Assembly: GCA_965229645.1 (NCBI GenBank)
Contig: OZ245893.1
Location: 868,001-932,000, forward strand
Reading direction: 5' to 3'
DNA: 64,000 nt
Source of the DNA: CAXQZM01 sp965229645
Lineage (GTDB): Bacteria; Pseudomonadota; Alphaproteobacteria; UBA7985
Positions 1 through 10,732 of this stretch are shown in pieces; within the stretch, counting starts at the first letter, position 1, and each line of letters starts with the position of its first letter. The notes beneath the pieces were generated by a model. It saw only the letters and a list, made by a program, of their open reading frames with translations. It had not been told where the DNA came from and did not search any database. The translations under genes were made by a program, and so were the position numbers.

Positions 1-30
1 TCAGAGCCGCGACTTTTGTAACTGTTGGCA

Positions 31-855
31 TCAGTTAAAAACGATCAGCGCCGCGCCCGCGCAGACCAGCGTCGCTGCGCTCAAGCGCAGGCGCGCTTGC
101 CTCTCTCCCAAAAAAGCGATGCCGAGCAGGGACGCAAAAATCACCGATGTTTCGCGCAAGGCCGAAACCGCGGCGAAGTCCGTCGTCCGCTGCGCCCACA
201 GGACCAGCGCATAGGCCACTGGTGCCAAAATCGCGGCAGGGGCGGCGCGCCAAATGCCAGGAGGGGCTCGGCGTCGCCAAATCCCGAAGAACACCGCGAG
301 CGCGATCGGCGCATGGCTGGCGAAGTTCCAGACCAGAAAAGACAGCGCTTGGTCGCCCTGACGCATGCCCACACCGTCGACCACTGTATAGCCAGCGATC
401 CACACGCTGGTCAGCAGCGCAAGCAGAACACCGCGCGGGTCGACGGCGCGCGCAAAAGCCGCCAGCAGCATAATCCCCAACGCCACGCACGCGATGCCCA
501 CCACCCCCCAAGACGAGGGCAGTTGACCCAACGTTGCGTAGGCCAAACCCAGAACCAGAAGCGGAACCGCCCCCCGCGCGATGGGGTAGGCGACGCTGAG
601 GTCTGCAAACTTATAGGCCAGCAGCAAACTCATGTTGTAGCCGTAGTGCAGCACGGCGCTGAGCCCGATCAGCGTCCAAATTTGCCACCCCCTGGGCACT
701 GGAACGAAGGGCAGCAAGACGAGCCCCACCAAGGCCACGCCCGAGAGCATCATAAACAAGGCACCCAAGCGGTCGTTGCTGGCCTTAACAATGAAGTTCC
801 AGGCCGCGTGACACAGAGCCGCCCCCAAAATCAACGCGGCGGCGACGAAACTCAC
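31..855 (-). CDS. EamA/DMT-family membrane transporter
   Basis: This is a hydrophobic protein of about 274 residues with roughly ten predicted membrane helices arranged as two EamA-type halves, the pattern of the drug/metabolite transporter superfamily. The substrate is unknown. An upstream extension to 924 is open, but GTG at 855 is preferred. It starts the hydrophobic domain directly (VSFVAAALILG) and overlaps the stop of the preceding small membrane gene in a GTGA junction, which suggests translational coupling. It is the last gene of an apparent lpd - small membrane protein - EamA run. The family call rests on overall hydropathy and EamA-like sequence texture, with no single catalytic motif. 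Confidence 0.82.
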   Translation of the reverse strand: MSFVAAALILGAALCHAAWNFIVKASNDRLGALFMMLSGVALVGLVLLPFVPVPRGWQIWTLIGLSAVLHYGYNMSLLLAYKFADLSVAYPIARGAVPLLVLGLAYATLGQLPSSWGVVGIACVALGIMLLAAFARAVDPRGVLLALLTSVWIAGYTVVDGVGMRQGDQALSFLVWNFASHAPIALAVFFGIWRRRAPPGIWRAAPAAILAPVAYALVLWAQRTTDFAAVSALRETSVIFASLLGIAFLGERQARLRLSAATLVCAGAALIVFN

Positions 856-1142
856 GCGCGGATCCGACCCAGAATTCTCAAGAGAAAGGCGAACGCAAGG
901 CACAAGACCCAAAGAGGTACCCAAAAAATGAGCGGTTTGAGCACGAATTGAGATAAGCCGCCCAGGACCGTCCCCGATTGACCCGCCCAGAGCTCAACTT
1001 GGTCCAGCAGCGCAGACGGCACAAGACCGCCCAAAGTGCCGTAGGTGGCGGCGTCCGACGCGCTCACAAGATAGGCGAAATCGACGGCCAAGAAGCCAAA
1101 ACAGCCCAGCAAGCTCAGGGTAGATAAGAGACGCCAGAGCAT
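852..1142 (-). CDS. small membrane protein, function unknown
   Basis: This gene encodes 96 residues with two hydrophobic segments, near residues 5-27 and 68-90, joined by a polar loop. ATG at 1142 is chosen over the longer frame from 1232 because the longer version would run into the lpd coding region. The gene sits 16 bases after the lpd stop, and its own stop overlaps the EamA start by 4 bases (GTGA), so it probably belongs to the same transcript. I recognise no family. It could be an accessory subunit of the EamA transporter, but only position suggests that. Confidence 0.6.
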   Translation of the reverse strand: MLWRLLSTLSLLGCFGFLAVDFAYLVSASDAATYGTLGGLVPSALLDQVELWAGQSGTVLGGLSQFVLKPLIFWVPLWVLCLAFAFLLRILGRIRA

Positions 1143-1158
1143 AGGGCGGCCCAGCAGC

Positions 1159-2550
<1,392 letters not shown>

Positions 2551-2731
2551 GGGTCATACCTAGCACCTGAAGCGAATTGCGAGCAAGTCGCGAAAAACTC
2601 TACAACACGCAGAGACGGGAGAGCGGTCTTGCTTGTGGTGAAGCCATCACCCTGTTTTGGGTTTCGACGAGGCTTCCTTTGTTCATAGTTGAACCCTATA
2701 GGGCGTCAAAGTTTTGTTCAGGAGCCCTTCT

Positions 2732-3742
2732 ATGCCCTCTCCAACTCGAATTGCCTTAAACGGTTTCGGTCGCATTGGCCGCCATACTCTGCGCGCGCTG
2801 TTGGCGCGGCCTGACAGCCCCCTCGATCTCGTCGCGATCAACGATTTGGGCGACATGGCGCATATGGCGCACCTGTTGAAGTACGATTCCGTCCATGGGC
2901 GCGGCGATTTTGACTACGAAGTTGCGGACGGCACTTTGCGCGTCGGCGCGCACCAGGCCAAGATTTTGCAGACGCCAGACCCCGCCGACCAGCCCTGGGG
3001 CGACATGGGGGTCGATGTGGTTCTGGAATGCACAGGGCGGTTCACCGATCGCACTGGCGCGGGCAAGCATTTGGCGGCCGGCGCCGGCAAGGTGCTGGTT
3101 TCCGCGCCCGCCAAGGACGTCGATGCCACGGTCGTCTTCGGCGTAAACGAAACCACCCTGCACGCAAGCCACAAACTGGTGTCCAATGCCTCCTGCACCA
3201 CCAACTGCTTGGCCCCTATGGCCAAGGTGCTGAACGATAGCGTCGGCCTGGTCGTGGGCTCCATGACCACGGTTCATGCCTATACGGGCGATCAGCGCCT
3301 GGTCGATACGGACCATGCGGACCCGCGCCGGGCGCGTGCCGCCGCGCTCTCCATGATCCCCACCTCGACCGGGGCCGCCAAGGCGATTGGGCTGGTTCTG
3401 CCCGAACTTGCGGGCAAACTCGACGGCACGGCGGTGCGGGTCCCCACCCCCAATGTTTCCCTGGTAGACCTTAGTTTTGTCGCCAGTCGGCCTACAGACA
3501 TCGGGGAAGTCAATGCGGCCCTGGTCGCAGCGGCCGAGGGACCCATGCGGGGCATCATGGCCGCCAACGACCTGCCCTTGGTGTCCATCGACTACTGCAC
3601 CGATCCCCATTCGTGTTCCATCGCCCTCGATCAAACCCAGGTGATCGGCGGCACCTTGGTGCGCGTCCTGGGCTGGTACGACAACGAATGGGGGTTCTCA
3701 AACCGCATGATCGACACGGCCCTGCACATGGCGCAGCTTTAG
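2732..3742 (+). CDS. gap: type I glyceraldehyde-3-phosphate dehydrogenase
   Basis: The product catalyses the NAD(P)-dependent oxidative phosphorylation of glyceraldehyde 3-phosphate in central carbon metabolism. The 336-residue protein has the N-terminal Rossmann motif NGFGRIGR, the active-site SNASCTTNCLAP with catalytic Cys155, and the C-terminal WYDNEWGFSNRM. ATG at 2732 is chosen over the TTG-led longer frame from 2714 because CAGGAG lies 7 bases upstream of it and the protein then begins in the normal place. It is convergent with the DegT-type gene, with only 21 bases between the stops, and stands alone as a transcription unit with about 180 bases of upstream spacer. Confidence 0.97.
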   Translation: MPSPTRIALNGFGRIGRHTLRALLARPDSPLDLVAINDLGDMAHMAHLLKYDSVHGRGDFDYEVADGTLRVGAHQAKILQTPDPADQPWGDMGVDVVLECTGRFTDRTGAGKHLAAGAGKVLVSAPAKDVDATVVFGVNETTLHASHKLVSNASCTTNCLAPMAKVLNDSVGLVVGSMTTVHAYTGDQRLVDTDHADPRRARAAALSMIPTSTGAAKAIGLVLPELAGKLDGTAVRVPTPNVSLVDLSFVASRPTDIGEVNAALVAAAEGPMRGIMAANDLPLVSIDYCTDPHSCSIALDQTQVIGGTLVRVLGWYDNEWGFSNRMIDTALHMAQL

Positions 3743-3763
3743 CGAAACTTGCGCGCGGCGGGG

Positions 3764-4930
3764 TCAGCCGCAGGCAACCAGAATTTGCGCGATCCGCTCG
3801 CAGTCCGCCACTGTGAAGGTCAGGGGAACGCGCAAGTCGCACGTCGTGGCAAGCACGCGTTCGGTGCGCGCCAGGCGCGGCATAGATCCCAAGTAGTGCC
3901 AAGAATCGTAGCGGGAGGTAAAGCCCGAGGGCTCGTCGGCGCCAAACCACTTGAGTTCCACCCCGCGCGCCGCGCACCGCTCGACAAAGGCGGCAACAGG
4001 GCCACCGTGATAGTGAAACTGAAAAGAGGAACCGACATGCCCTTCGGCGTCGGGAATCTGGCGCACCTCGAACTTGATCTGATCCCTTAGGCCCGCTTCC
4101 AGGGCCGCATAGCGCTGGTTCCAACGCCTGATATTGGCGTCCAGGTGCGGCAGTTGCGCCCGGATCAAAGCGGCGCGCAAGTTGTCCATCCGGCTGGAGC
4201 AGTTGGGTGCCAGGGTTTTGACCCGCGCAAACACCGCTTCGTCTGGCCGCGCGCCATGGCGATCGTACAGCATGTAGGACCCTGAAAGGATCACAGCGCG
4301 GGCGGCGACCTCCGCATCGGTGGTGGTGAGTACCCCCCCCTCCCCTGCGTTCACGTGCTTGTAGGTCTGCGCGGAAAAGCAGCCAACAAGCCCAAAATTG
4401 CCCGACCGCGTGCCGTTCCAATGGGCGCCCATGGTATGGGCGCAATCTTCGATGACCGTCAGGCCCAAGCCCTGGCACTGCGCCATCAGGGCGTCCATAT
4501 CGGCCAAATGCCCGCGCATGTGCGAAAGCATCAGGACCTGGGCGCCGCTCGCCGCAGCCTGTTCGGTCAAATGCGACGGATCCAACGTCCAGTCGTGCCT
4601 GGTTTCGACCAGTACGGGGCGCGCACCGACAGCGAAGATCGCCCCTGGCACAGGCGCCAGCGTATAGGCGTTGGTCAAGACAGGATCCCCTGGCTGCACC
4701 CCGACGGCGCGCAACGCGATCTGGAGCGCGGTTCCCCCGCTCGTGGTCGCAAGGCAGTAGGGCACGCCTTGGTAGGCGGCATAGTCCTGTTCCAGCAAGG
4801 TCACTTCGGCCACTTCATCGGCCAAGGTATTGTATCGGTGCAGGCGCCCCGTGCGCATGATCTCGACGGCGCGCGCGATGCCCGCCTCGGGGATGGGTTC
4901 TTGTTGGGTAAAGGGCTTCTCAAACCTCAT
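3764..4930 (-). CDS. DegT/DnrJ/EryC1/StrS-family PLP aminotransferase
   Basis: This 388-residue protein has the fold of nucleotide-sugar aminotransferases. Near the N terminus is the cofactor pocket (TTSGGTALQ), followed by the family's Asp/His region (IEDCAHTMGA). The Schiff-base lysine is in SAQTYKHVNAGEGG, Lys191. Such enzymes usually convert a keto-sugar nucleotide to an amino sugar or act in secondary metabolism. No sugar-nucleotide genes are adjacent, so the substrate is open. Its start codon overlaps the stop of a small membrane gene (ATGA at 4927-4930), so the two are probably translated together. Confidence 0.88.
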   Translation of the reverse strand: MRFEKPFTQQEPIPEAGIARAVEIMRTGRLHRYNTLADEVAEVTLLEQDYAAYQGVPYCLATTSGGTALQIALRAVGVQPGDPVLTNAYTLAPVPGAIFAVGARPVLVETRHDWTLDPSHLTEQAAASGAQVLMLSHMRGHLADMDALMAQCQGLGLTVIEDCAHTMGAHWNGTRSGNFGLVGCFSAQTYKHVNAGEGGVLTTTDAEVAARAVILSGSYMLYDRHGARPDEAVFARVKTLAPNCSSRMDNLRAALIRAQLPHLDANIRRWNQRYAALEAGLRDQIKFEVRQIPDAEGHVGSSFQFHYHGGPVAAFVERCAARGVELKWFGADEPSGFTSRYDSWHYLGSMPRLARTERVLATTCDLRVPLTFTVADCERIAQILVACG

Positions 4931-5148
4931 CGAAATCTGCTATCGGCCCAAAAGGCGACGACCGTCCAAATCAAAACCCCGATGAAAATCGCCACCCACC
5001 AGTACCATTTCAGCGGTTCGCGGCGTTTTTTCAGCACTGGGATCGCGGCTTGCTTTTCGCGTAATTCCTGCTCCAGCCGGCGCTGGGTCGCCGACTTGCC
5101 GCCCATGACGCCGAGGGTCCAGCGGCTTTCCTGGTCTTCCTTGTCCAT
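4927..5148 (-). CDS. small single-span membrane protein
   Basis: This gene encodes 73 residues: a charged, probably helical N-terminal half (RRLEQELREKQAA), then one hydrophobic segment near residues 48-67 and a short tail. AAGGTGG precedes the ATG at good spacing. It is the promoter-proximal gene of a two-gene unit with the DegT-type aminotransferase, overlapping it by 4 bases. I recognise no family; the coupling suggests a shared role that the sequence does not reveal. Confidence 0.65.
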   Translation of the reverse strand: MDKEDQESRWTLGVMGGKSATQRRLEQELREKQAAIPVLKKRREPLKWYWWVAIFIGVLIWTVVAFWADSRFR

Positions 5149-5312
5149 GATACCACCTTAGCCGCCCAGCTGGGCGCTGTCATGCCTCATTCGCCGAACC
5201 GGCGGATTTCTGCGAGAAAAGCGACGCCCGCGCGAACAGGACCTGTTGCGGCTCGGCGAATTTCGGGTTAGAGGTTTGGTTTCGTTCTCAAGACCTTAAG
5301 TGGAGATTTAGC

Positions 5313-6431
5313 ATGAATTCCAACCTTATTCGCCTGATCGTCGCCCTTGTCGTTGCCGTGGTATTTTTCTTTGTCGGCCAGCAATCCCGCAATGGTGAAA
5401 TTTTGGACCTAACTGATGCTCGCGATTCCGCCGCGTCACAGGTAGCAGAGTTGGAAAGCCGAACTGCAGAGCTGGAACAAGAATCCTCCGCCAAAGACGC
5501 GGATATGGCAACCCTCACTGCCGACGTGTCTGCTGCGACCGAAGCCGCAGCGGCTGCCACCGCCGCCCTTGAGGGCTTGAACGAGCAAATCGCACGCCTT
5601 GAGAGCGAGGCAGCAGAGGCCCAGCAAGCCCTTGGCAACGCCGAAGCGCAAGCAACAGAGCTCGAGGGTCAAGTCACCGACCACCTCGGCCAGATTGAGG
5701 CCCTCACCGCCGCCCTGAGCGACGCCGAAACGGCGGCAGCGGATGCTTCTGCGGATGCGGCGATGGCGTCTGCGGATGCGGCGATGGCTTCTGCAGATAA
5801 GGCCGAGTTGATGGACAGGGTCGCCGATCTGGAAGCCGCCATGGCGCAATTGTCCGAACAAAACACAGCGAGCGAAGCCGCTTTGGCGCAAGCGCAAAAT
5901 GACCTCGTCGCGGCCAACCAAGCCCGCGTCGCGGCGGAGGCGAGTCTGGAAGCCAGGGTCGCCAGCGACGAAGAAGCCGAAGCGGGATTGACCCAAGTTC
6001 AGGACGACTTGATCGCCGCGCAAAACGACCTGGCTGCGGTTCAGGGCGATGTGGCTGTTGCGGAAAACCGACTGAAAGCCCTCAATTCTGAAATAGACTC
6101 CGCCGAGGCCCTGGCAGAAGCGGCCTCAAATGACGCGAACACTGCCGAGGCGGCGGCGGGCGCGGCGCAAGAACGCCAAGCCACCGCCGAAGAAGCGGCA
6201 AGTGCCGCCCAACAGCAGCAAGCCGACGCGGAAGCCGCCGCCCGTGACGCCGAAGCACGCCAAACAGAGGCCGAAGACGCCGCCCGCGACGCCGAAGCCC
6301 GCCAAGCTGAAGCCGAAGCCCGCCAAGCTGAAGCCGAGCAACGCCGCGACGCCGCAGAAGCAGCAGCACGCGATGCCGAGGCCCGCCAAGCTGAAGCGGA
6401 AGCCGCCGAGGACGCTGCCGAAAACTCCTAG
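5313..6431 (+). CDS. membrane-anchored Ala/Glu-rich coiled-coil protein
   Basis: The 372-residue product has one N-terminal hydrophobic segment (about residues 5-22) followed by about 330 residues of heptad-rich sequence dominated by Ala, Glu, Gln and Asp. It is most likely a long coiled coil held at the inner membrane. The C-terminal third is built from recurring DAEARQAEAE-type units, and a shorter tandem repeat (ADAAMAS) lies near residues 145-160. GGAG at 5302-5305 supports the start. No enzymatic motif is visible. The repetitive composition makes homology calls unreliable, so no function is assigned. Long frames on the opposite strand are products of the same codon bias. Confidence 0.7.
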   Translation: MNSNLIRLIVALVVAVVFFFVGQQSRNGEILDLTDARDSAASQVAELESRTAELEQESSAKDADMATLTADVSAATEAAAAATAALEGLNEQIARLESEAAEAQQALGNAEAQATELEGQVTDHLGQIEALTAALSDAETAAADASADAAMASADAAMASADKAELMDRVADLEAAMAQLSEQNTASEAALAQAQNDLVAANQARVAAEASLEARVASDEEAEAGLTQVQDDLIAAQNDLAAVQGDVAVAENRLKALNSEIDSAEALAEAASNDANTAEAAAGAAQERQATAEEAASAAQQQQADAEAAARDAEARQTEAEDAARDAEARQAEAEARQAEAEQRRDAAEAAARDAEARQAEAEAAEDAAENS

Positions 6432-6438
6432 CTTTGGT

Positions 6439-6506
6439 GCGGATTTCAAGTCGATTCGACTTGGAATCCGCTTGAACTTGGGCAAAAGGGTCGTTGAAAA
6501 CGACCC
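6439..6506. terminator. two hairpins after the coiled-coil gene
   Basis: The first hairpin (6439-6471) has GCGGATT pairing with AATCCGC and CAAGTCGA with TCGACTTG, with one T/G position between the blocks. The second (6488-6506) is GGGTCGTT - GAA - AACGACCC, a perfect 8-base-pair stem. They lie between the convergent coiled-coil and VOC genes, so they could end transcripts from either side. Neither is followed by a long T run. The second hairpin recurs at 34013-34031. Confidence 0.5.
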
Positions 6507-6512
6507 CTGGCC

Positions 6513-6893
6513 TCAAGCGTCCGACAAGCGCCAGGGTGGGTGCTTGCGATTGGTGCCTGCGTGGTAGAGGCAGAGTTGGTTGCCGCTGGGGTCGCGCAAG
6601 CCAGCCTCCCGCCACAACCAGCGCTGGTCGCAGGGTGGGCTGTCAAACACGATCCCCTTCGCCGTCAGGTCGGCGAATAGAGCATCGACGTTCTCGACCT
6701 CAAAGTAGAGCCTGATCCCGCCAATTTTGGGCGGATTTGCCACATAGAGCGAGAAGGTGCTGTCGCCCGAGGGCAACTCAAACCGCGCGTACTCCTCGCG
6801 GGCTGAAACGATGCACTTGAGGCCGAGCGTCTCGTAGAACCGCACGGCGACATGGAAGTCATGAACCTGAACGGTGACTTGGTTAAAGTCCAA
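6513..6893 (-). CDS. VOC-family (glyoxalase/dioxygenase-fold) protein
   Basis: The 126 residues carry the paired beta-alpha-beta-beta-beta pattern of the vicinal oxygen chelate superfamily. The first half contains VTVQVHDFHVAVRFYETLGL, and the second contains GLRDPSGNQLCLYH with a typical metal-site region near the C terminus. Members include glyoxalase I, ring-cleaving dioxygenases and fosfomycin/bleomycin resistance proteins; which one this is cannot be said. Its start lies inside the end of the upstream FAD-GcvT gene (11-base overlap), so it is probably co-transcribed with that demethylation-type enzyme. Confidence 0.83.
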   Translation of the reverse strand: MDFNQVTVQVHDFHVAVRFYETLGLKCIVSAREEYARFELPSGDSTFSLYVANPPKIGGIRLYFEVENVDALFADLTAKGIVFDSPPCDQRWLWREAGLRDPSGNQLCLYHAGTNRKHPPWRLSDA

Positions 6894-9327
6894 GTGCGTC
6901 GCCTTTCACGCGCCGATTGTCGGGGTCGTAGAGGCACGGGTCCACGACCTTAGCAGGGAAGCGTTGACCCAGGAACCATGCGTCGCACGCCTCAACCCCC
7001 ACGTCGAGGAACGCGCGGAGTATGTTGGTGCCCGTGCGATGGCCGTAGGCTGCGGAGGTCACGGTTCCCACTACGCGGTCGCCGACCAGCAAACTATCGC
7101 CGCCCTGGGCGGTGGCAAAGTCGCAGTCGAGCGCGAGGGTGACCAGCCGGCGTTGCGGGGCGGCGCGCGCCAGCAAGGCCGATTTGCCAACGAAGGCCTT
7201 ATCGAGCGTCACAAATCGATCCAGACCGTGGGCATAGGGATCAAATTCGGTCAGGAAATCGGCCTTCCAGTGACCGTAGCCCTTTTCTAGGCGCATGGAT
7301 TCGGTGGAATAGAGCCCGAACGGCTTCATGCCGTAGGGCGTTCCCGCCGCCCAAAGCACGGTCCACGCCTGCTGGACGCTTTCGTTGGCGACATGCAGCT
7401 CCCAAGCCAGTTCACCGCTAAAAGACACGGCCATGGCCACGGCCTCGACCGGGCCGAGAGACACCCGTTGGCAGCGCAGCCACTTGAAGGCGTCCCAGTC
7501 GGTGCGCGGCGCGGCGGCCTTCAGCACATCCCGCGACCGCGGCCCCGCGATCACCAAGGTGTCGTGGCTGTTGGTCAAGCTGCGCATCTGCACGCTGCCG
7601 TCCCCTGGCAAGCGCTGCGCCAGCCAGTCCCAATCGTGTTGCTCAGCCGCGGCGGCCGACCCATACCAAACCCGCCCGTGCCCGAGGTTGGCCAAGGTCG
7701 CCTCGCCCTTGACCATGCCCCGCTCGTTGAGGAAGTAGTTGAGGCTCACCTTGCCGTCCTGCCGCAACACGCGCGAGCACATGAGACCCTCCAGGAAGTC
7801 ATGGACGCCTGGCCCCGACAACTCGATCCGGTTGAATCCATTCACCTCCATCAGGCCCACATTGGTCTGCACGTTGGCGACCTCGGCGGCCACGACCGCG
7901 TGGGTTTCATTGAATTTGAACGAATGGGTCTCGCGGAACTCAGGCTCAAGTTTGTAGTACGCCGCCCGCTCCCACCCCGCGACGACGGCAAATTCAGCGC
8001 CCAATTCCGCCAAGTCGCGCGTCAAGGGCGAGGTTTTGAGCGGACGGCCCGCGGGTCGATGCTCATGGGGCATGTGGAATCGAAATTCGTTTTGGTAGTC
8101 TTCGATGGCTTTGAGCGCCGTGTACTCGACCGTATGGTGGCGCGAAAATCGGCGCGGGTCGAGGCACCAGGTATCGTAGCACGCGTCACCGCCGCCCTGA
8201 ACGTGGCTGGCGATCATTTGCGCCAGCAACCAGCCGTGGCCGCCCCCCTCCCCTAGGCCCGCGCGCAAGCCCGTGATGGCATAGGCGTTTTGCTTGCCTG
8301 TGATCGGCCCGACGAGGGGGAGACCGTCGGGCGTGTAGGTGATCGGCCCGTTGACGATGGTGGCGATGCCTGCGGTTTCCAGACAGGGCATGCGCGCGAT
8401 AGCCCCCATCATCACGTCGGCAACCCGATCCAAATCGTCGGGGCACAACGCCATGGTAAAACTGGGGTCGATGCCGTCCAGGCCCCAGGGCTTGCAGTCT
8501 TGTTCATAGAACCCGATCAGCAGGCCGTCCTTCTCCGCGCGTTGATAAAAATCCGATTGCGGGCAGCGAATCAGCGGCACCTCCCACCCTGCCCCCCGCT
8601 CGGCCTTCAGGGCCGCGATTTGGGGGATGGGATCGGTGAGCATGTACTGATGCTCCATGGAGGCGACGGGCAACACCACCTCCATCAGAGCGGCGATTTC
8701 ATTGCAGCGGTACCCGCCCGCGTTGACCAGAATCTCCGCCTCCATAACCCCTTGGTTGGTCGTGATCTGCCAGGCGCCGCCGATGCGTTGGCGGAGGCCC
8801 TGCACTTCGGTCTGGCGAGTGACCTGCGCGCCGGCTTTGCGCGCGCGCCGAGCCAGGGCCTGGCACAGCTGCGCGGGGTCTATGTAGCCATCGTGCGGGT
8901 CCCACAGCGCGCCCAGCATCGCTTCCGTCGAAATGAGGGGGTGGCGTCGCTGCGATTCTTGCGGGTCGAGCAGTTCAAAGTCCACGCCCATGCCTTTGGC
9001 TTGGGAGATGAAGTGATGATAGCCGTCCAGATGGTCTTGCGTGGTGGCGAGGCGCAGCCCCCCTGTGCCGTGGTGGTAGTTGATCGGATAGTCGGGATCG
9101 GCCGCCAGCTCGGAATAGAGTTTGATCGAGTGCGATTTGAGGCCGAGCATGGTTTGGTTGGGGCCAAAGTTGGTCACCTGCGCCGCCGAATGCCAGGTGG
9201 TGCCCGAGGTCAGTTCGTCGCGTTCCAGCAAGACGCAATCGGTGATGCCGTGCTGGGTCAGTTCGTAAAGGGTCGCGCACCCCGCGATCCCGCCGCCAAT
9301 GACGGCGACTTGGGTATGGGTTTTCAT
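6883..9327 (-). CDS. FAD-dependent oxidoreductase / GcvT fusion, dimethylglycine-sarcosine dehydrogenase type
   Basis: This 814-residue protein combines an N-terminal DAO-type FAD domain (VAVIGGGIAGCATLYEL) with a C-terminal aminomethyltransferase (GcvT) half. In this family the flavin half removes a methyl group from an N-methylated amine and the GcvT half captures the one-carbon unit on tetrahydrofolate. The motif TSGTTWHSAA matches the position where dimethylglycine and sarcosine dehydrogenases attach FAD covalently through His. ATG at 9327 is preferred over the longer frame from 9390 because the Rossmann motif then follows after a few residues. The exact substrate cannot be told from sequence. 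It is transcribed divergently from the DmdA-like gene. Confidence 0.9.
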   Translation of the reverse strand: MKTHTQVAVIGGGIAGCATLYELTQHGITDCVLLERDELTSGTTWHSAAQVTNFGPNQTMLGLKSHSIKLYSELAADPDYPINYHHGTGGLRLATTQDHLDGYHHFISQAKGMGVDFELLDPQESQRRHPLISTEAMLGALWDPHDGYIDPAQLCQALARRARKAGAQVTRQTEVQGLRQRIGGAWQITTNQGVMEAEILVNAGGYRCNEIAALMEVVLPVASMEHQYMLTDPIPQIAALKAERGAGWEVPLIRCPQSDFYQRAEKDGLLIGFYEQDCKPWGLDGIDPSFTMALCPDDLDRVADVMMGAIARMPCLETAGIATIVNGPITYTPDGLPLVGPITGKQNAYAITGLRAGLGEGGGHGWLLAQMIASHVQGGGDACYDTWCLDPRRFSRHHTVEYTALKAIEDYQNEFRFHMPHEHRPAGRPLKTSPLTRDLAELGAEFAVVAGWERAAYYKLEPEFRETHSFKFNETHAVVAAEVANVQTNVGLMEVNGFNRIELSGPGVHDFLEGLMCSRVLRQDGKVSLNYFLNERGMVKGEATLANLGHGRVWYGSAAAAEQHDWDWLAQRLPGDGSVQMRSLTNSHDTLVIAGPRSRDVLKAAAPRTDWDAFKWLRCQRVSLGPVEAVAMAVSFSGELAWELHVANESVQQAWTVLWAAGTPYGMKPFGLYSTESMRLEKGYGHWKADFLTEFDPYAHGLDRFVTLDKAFVGKSALLARAAPQRRLVTLALDCDFATAQGGDSLLVGDRVVGTVTSAAYGHRTGTNILRAFLDVGVEACDAWFLGQRFPAKVVDPCLYDPDNRRVKGDALGL

Positions 9328-9413
9328 GAATGCGCGCCTAAGCCCAAAGCCGAAGACCCTCCCCCGCGCGTGCGACGCTGTGTGTCGCAATTCTCCTGAG
9401 TCTCGCGAGATAA

Positions 9414-9601
9414 AACCAGCGGCGACTTAGAATGACTCTTATGTTCGCTGGTAAAAGGGCCGCGACTGCGGCCCCCGTAGCGGCCCCGAGAATAGCGCGA
9501 AAGCGCCTCGGGGTATAAGCGGAGGCCCCGTCGGAGGCGAAACGCGAAGCGTTTCTGCCGCGAGACACAAAAAGCTTTGTTCTTCGGTTCGGGCGCTTGT
9601 A
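9414..9601 (+). mobile_element. MITE-like structured element, copy A (diverged right end)
   Basis: This is a copy of the 195-base dispersed element described under copy B. The left end reads AACCAGCG with TAA before it. The first hairpin, the GGGCCGC/GCGGCCC hairpin and the GCGTTTC block are intact, but the final hairpin is replaced by unrelated sequence ending near CGCTTGTA. It fills most of the divergent spacer between the FAD-GcvT gene and the DmdA-like gene. Confidence 0.8.
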
Positions 9602-9627
9602 TGGCGCATGGCTTCTTGGAGACCCCT

Positions 9628-10731
9628 ATGGCTGAAATCGGACCCAATACGCGCTTGCGCGCCTCGTGCTTCTATCACTCTACGGTCCGCGAAGGGGTTC
9701 GGGCCTTCTCGCCCTACAATCGGATGCTCATGCCCACCTCCTACGGCGACCCTGAGGGGGAATACGAACGCTTGACGCAAGGGGTGGCGCTCTGGGACGT
9801 GGCGGTCGAGCGGCAGGTGCAGCTAAGGGGTCCCGACGCCGCAACCCTGGCCCAAATCCTGTGCGCGCGCGACCTCTCATCCTTGCAAATCGGCCAGGGC
9901 AAGTACGTGCCCATGTGCGACCATTGGGGCGTCTTGATCAACGACCCCGTGGTCCTAAAATTGGGCACTGACCTGCTGTGGCTGTCGATCGCCGACAACA
10001 ACATGCTGATCTGGTCGCGGGCCATCGCCGCAGAGCGCGGCCTCAGGGTCGAGATCGAAGAGCCCGATGTGTCGCCACTCGCGATCCAGGGCCCCAAGGC
10101 CGATGAGGTCGCCGCCGCCCTGTTCGGCGATTGGGTGCGCGAACTGAAGTTCTTCTGGTTCGCCGACGCTGAACTCAACGGCATTCCCCTAAAGGTCCAA
10201 CGTTCGGGCTATTCCAAGCAGGGCGGGTTCGAACTCTACTTGATGGACGGGTCGCGCGGCGACGAGCTGTGGAACCTGGTCCGCGAAGCGGGCGCGCCCT
10301 GGGGCATCGGCCCTGGCAACCCCAACCCCGCCGAACGGATTGAGGGCGGCATGCTGTCGTTCGGCGGCGACACCGACGACCAAACCAACCCCTTCGAGGT
10401 ACGCCTCGACGCCTATACCGACACGGATTTGGACGACGCCGTCATCGGAATGCGCGCCTTGCGCCAAATCAAGGCCGAGGGACCGCGACGCCATCAGCTG
10501 GGGCTGGTACTCGATCAAGATCAGCCCCAAGACGGCCATGCCATTTGGTACCCTGCAACCCAGGACGGGCAGCGGGTCGGGGCCATGACCAACGGCGTCT
10601 GGTCGCCCAAGCTGCAACGCATGATCGGTTTTGTCTTGGTCGACCGTAGCGTCCAGGTCGGCGACCGCCTCACCATCGTCAAGGACGGCCAAACCTACGG
10701 CGGCGAAACCGTCGATCTGCCCTTTGTTTGA
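9628..10731 (+). CDS. GcvT-family protein similar to DMSP demethylase DmdA
   Basis: This is a stand-alone aminomethyltransferase-fold protein of 367 residues. Blocks such as YNRMLMPT, ALWDVAVERQVQLRGPDA, GYSKQGGFE and NPAERIEGGMLSFG match what I remember of DmdA, which moves a methyl group from dimethylsulfoniopropionate to tetrahydrofolate. True DmdA must be separated from other GcvT paralogues by phylogeny, so the symbol is withheld. ATG at 9628 has GGAGA at 9618-9622; an in-frame ATG at 9601 lies at the end of the repeat element and has no comparable ribosome site. Lying between two FAD-GcvT fusions, it points to catabolism of methylated osmolytes. Confidence 0.78.
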   Translation: MAEIGPNTRLRASCFYHSTVREGVRAFSPYNRMLMPTSYGDPEGEYERLTQGVALWDVAVERQVQLRGPDAATLAQILCARDLSSLQIGQGKYVPMCDHWGVLINDPVVLKLGTDLLWLSIADNNMLIWSRAIAAERGLRVEIEEPDVSPLAIQGPKADEVAAALFGDWVRELKFFWFADAELNGIPLKVQRSGYSKQGGFELYLMDGSRGDELWNLVREAGAPWGIGPGNPNPAERIEGGMLSFGGDTDDQTNPFEVRLDAYTDTDLDDAVIGMRALRQIKAEGPRRHQLGLVLDQDQPQDGHAIWYPATQDGQRVGAMTNGVWSPKLQRMIGFVLVDRSVQVGDRLTIVKDGQTYGGETVDLPFV

Positions 10732-10732
10732 G

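Noticed and set aside
6082..6615. Long minus-strand frames opposite the coiled-coil gene
   Set aside because: They mirror the GC-rich Ala/Glu codon repeats. No ribosome site or recognisable product.
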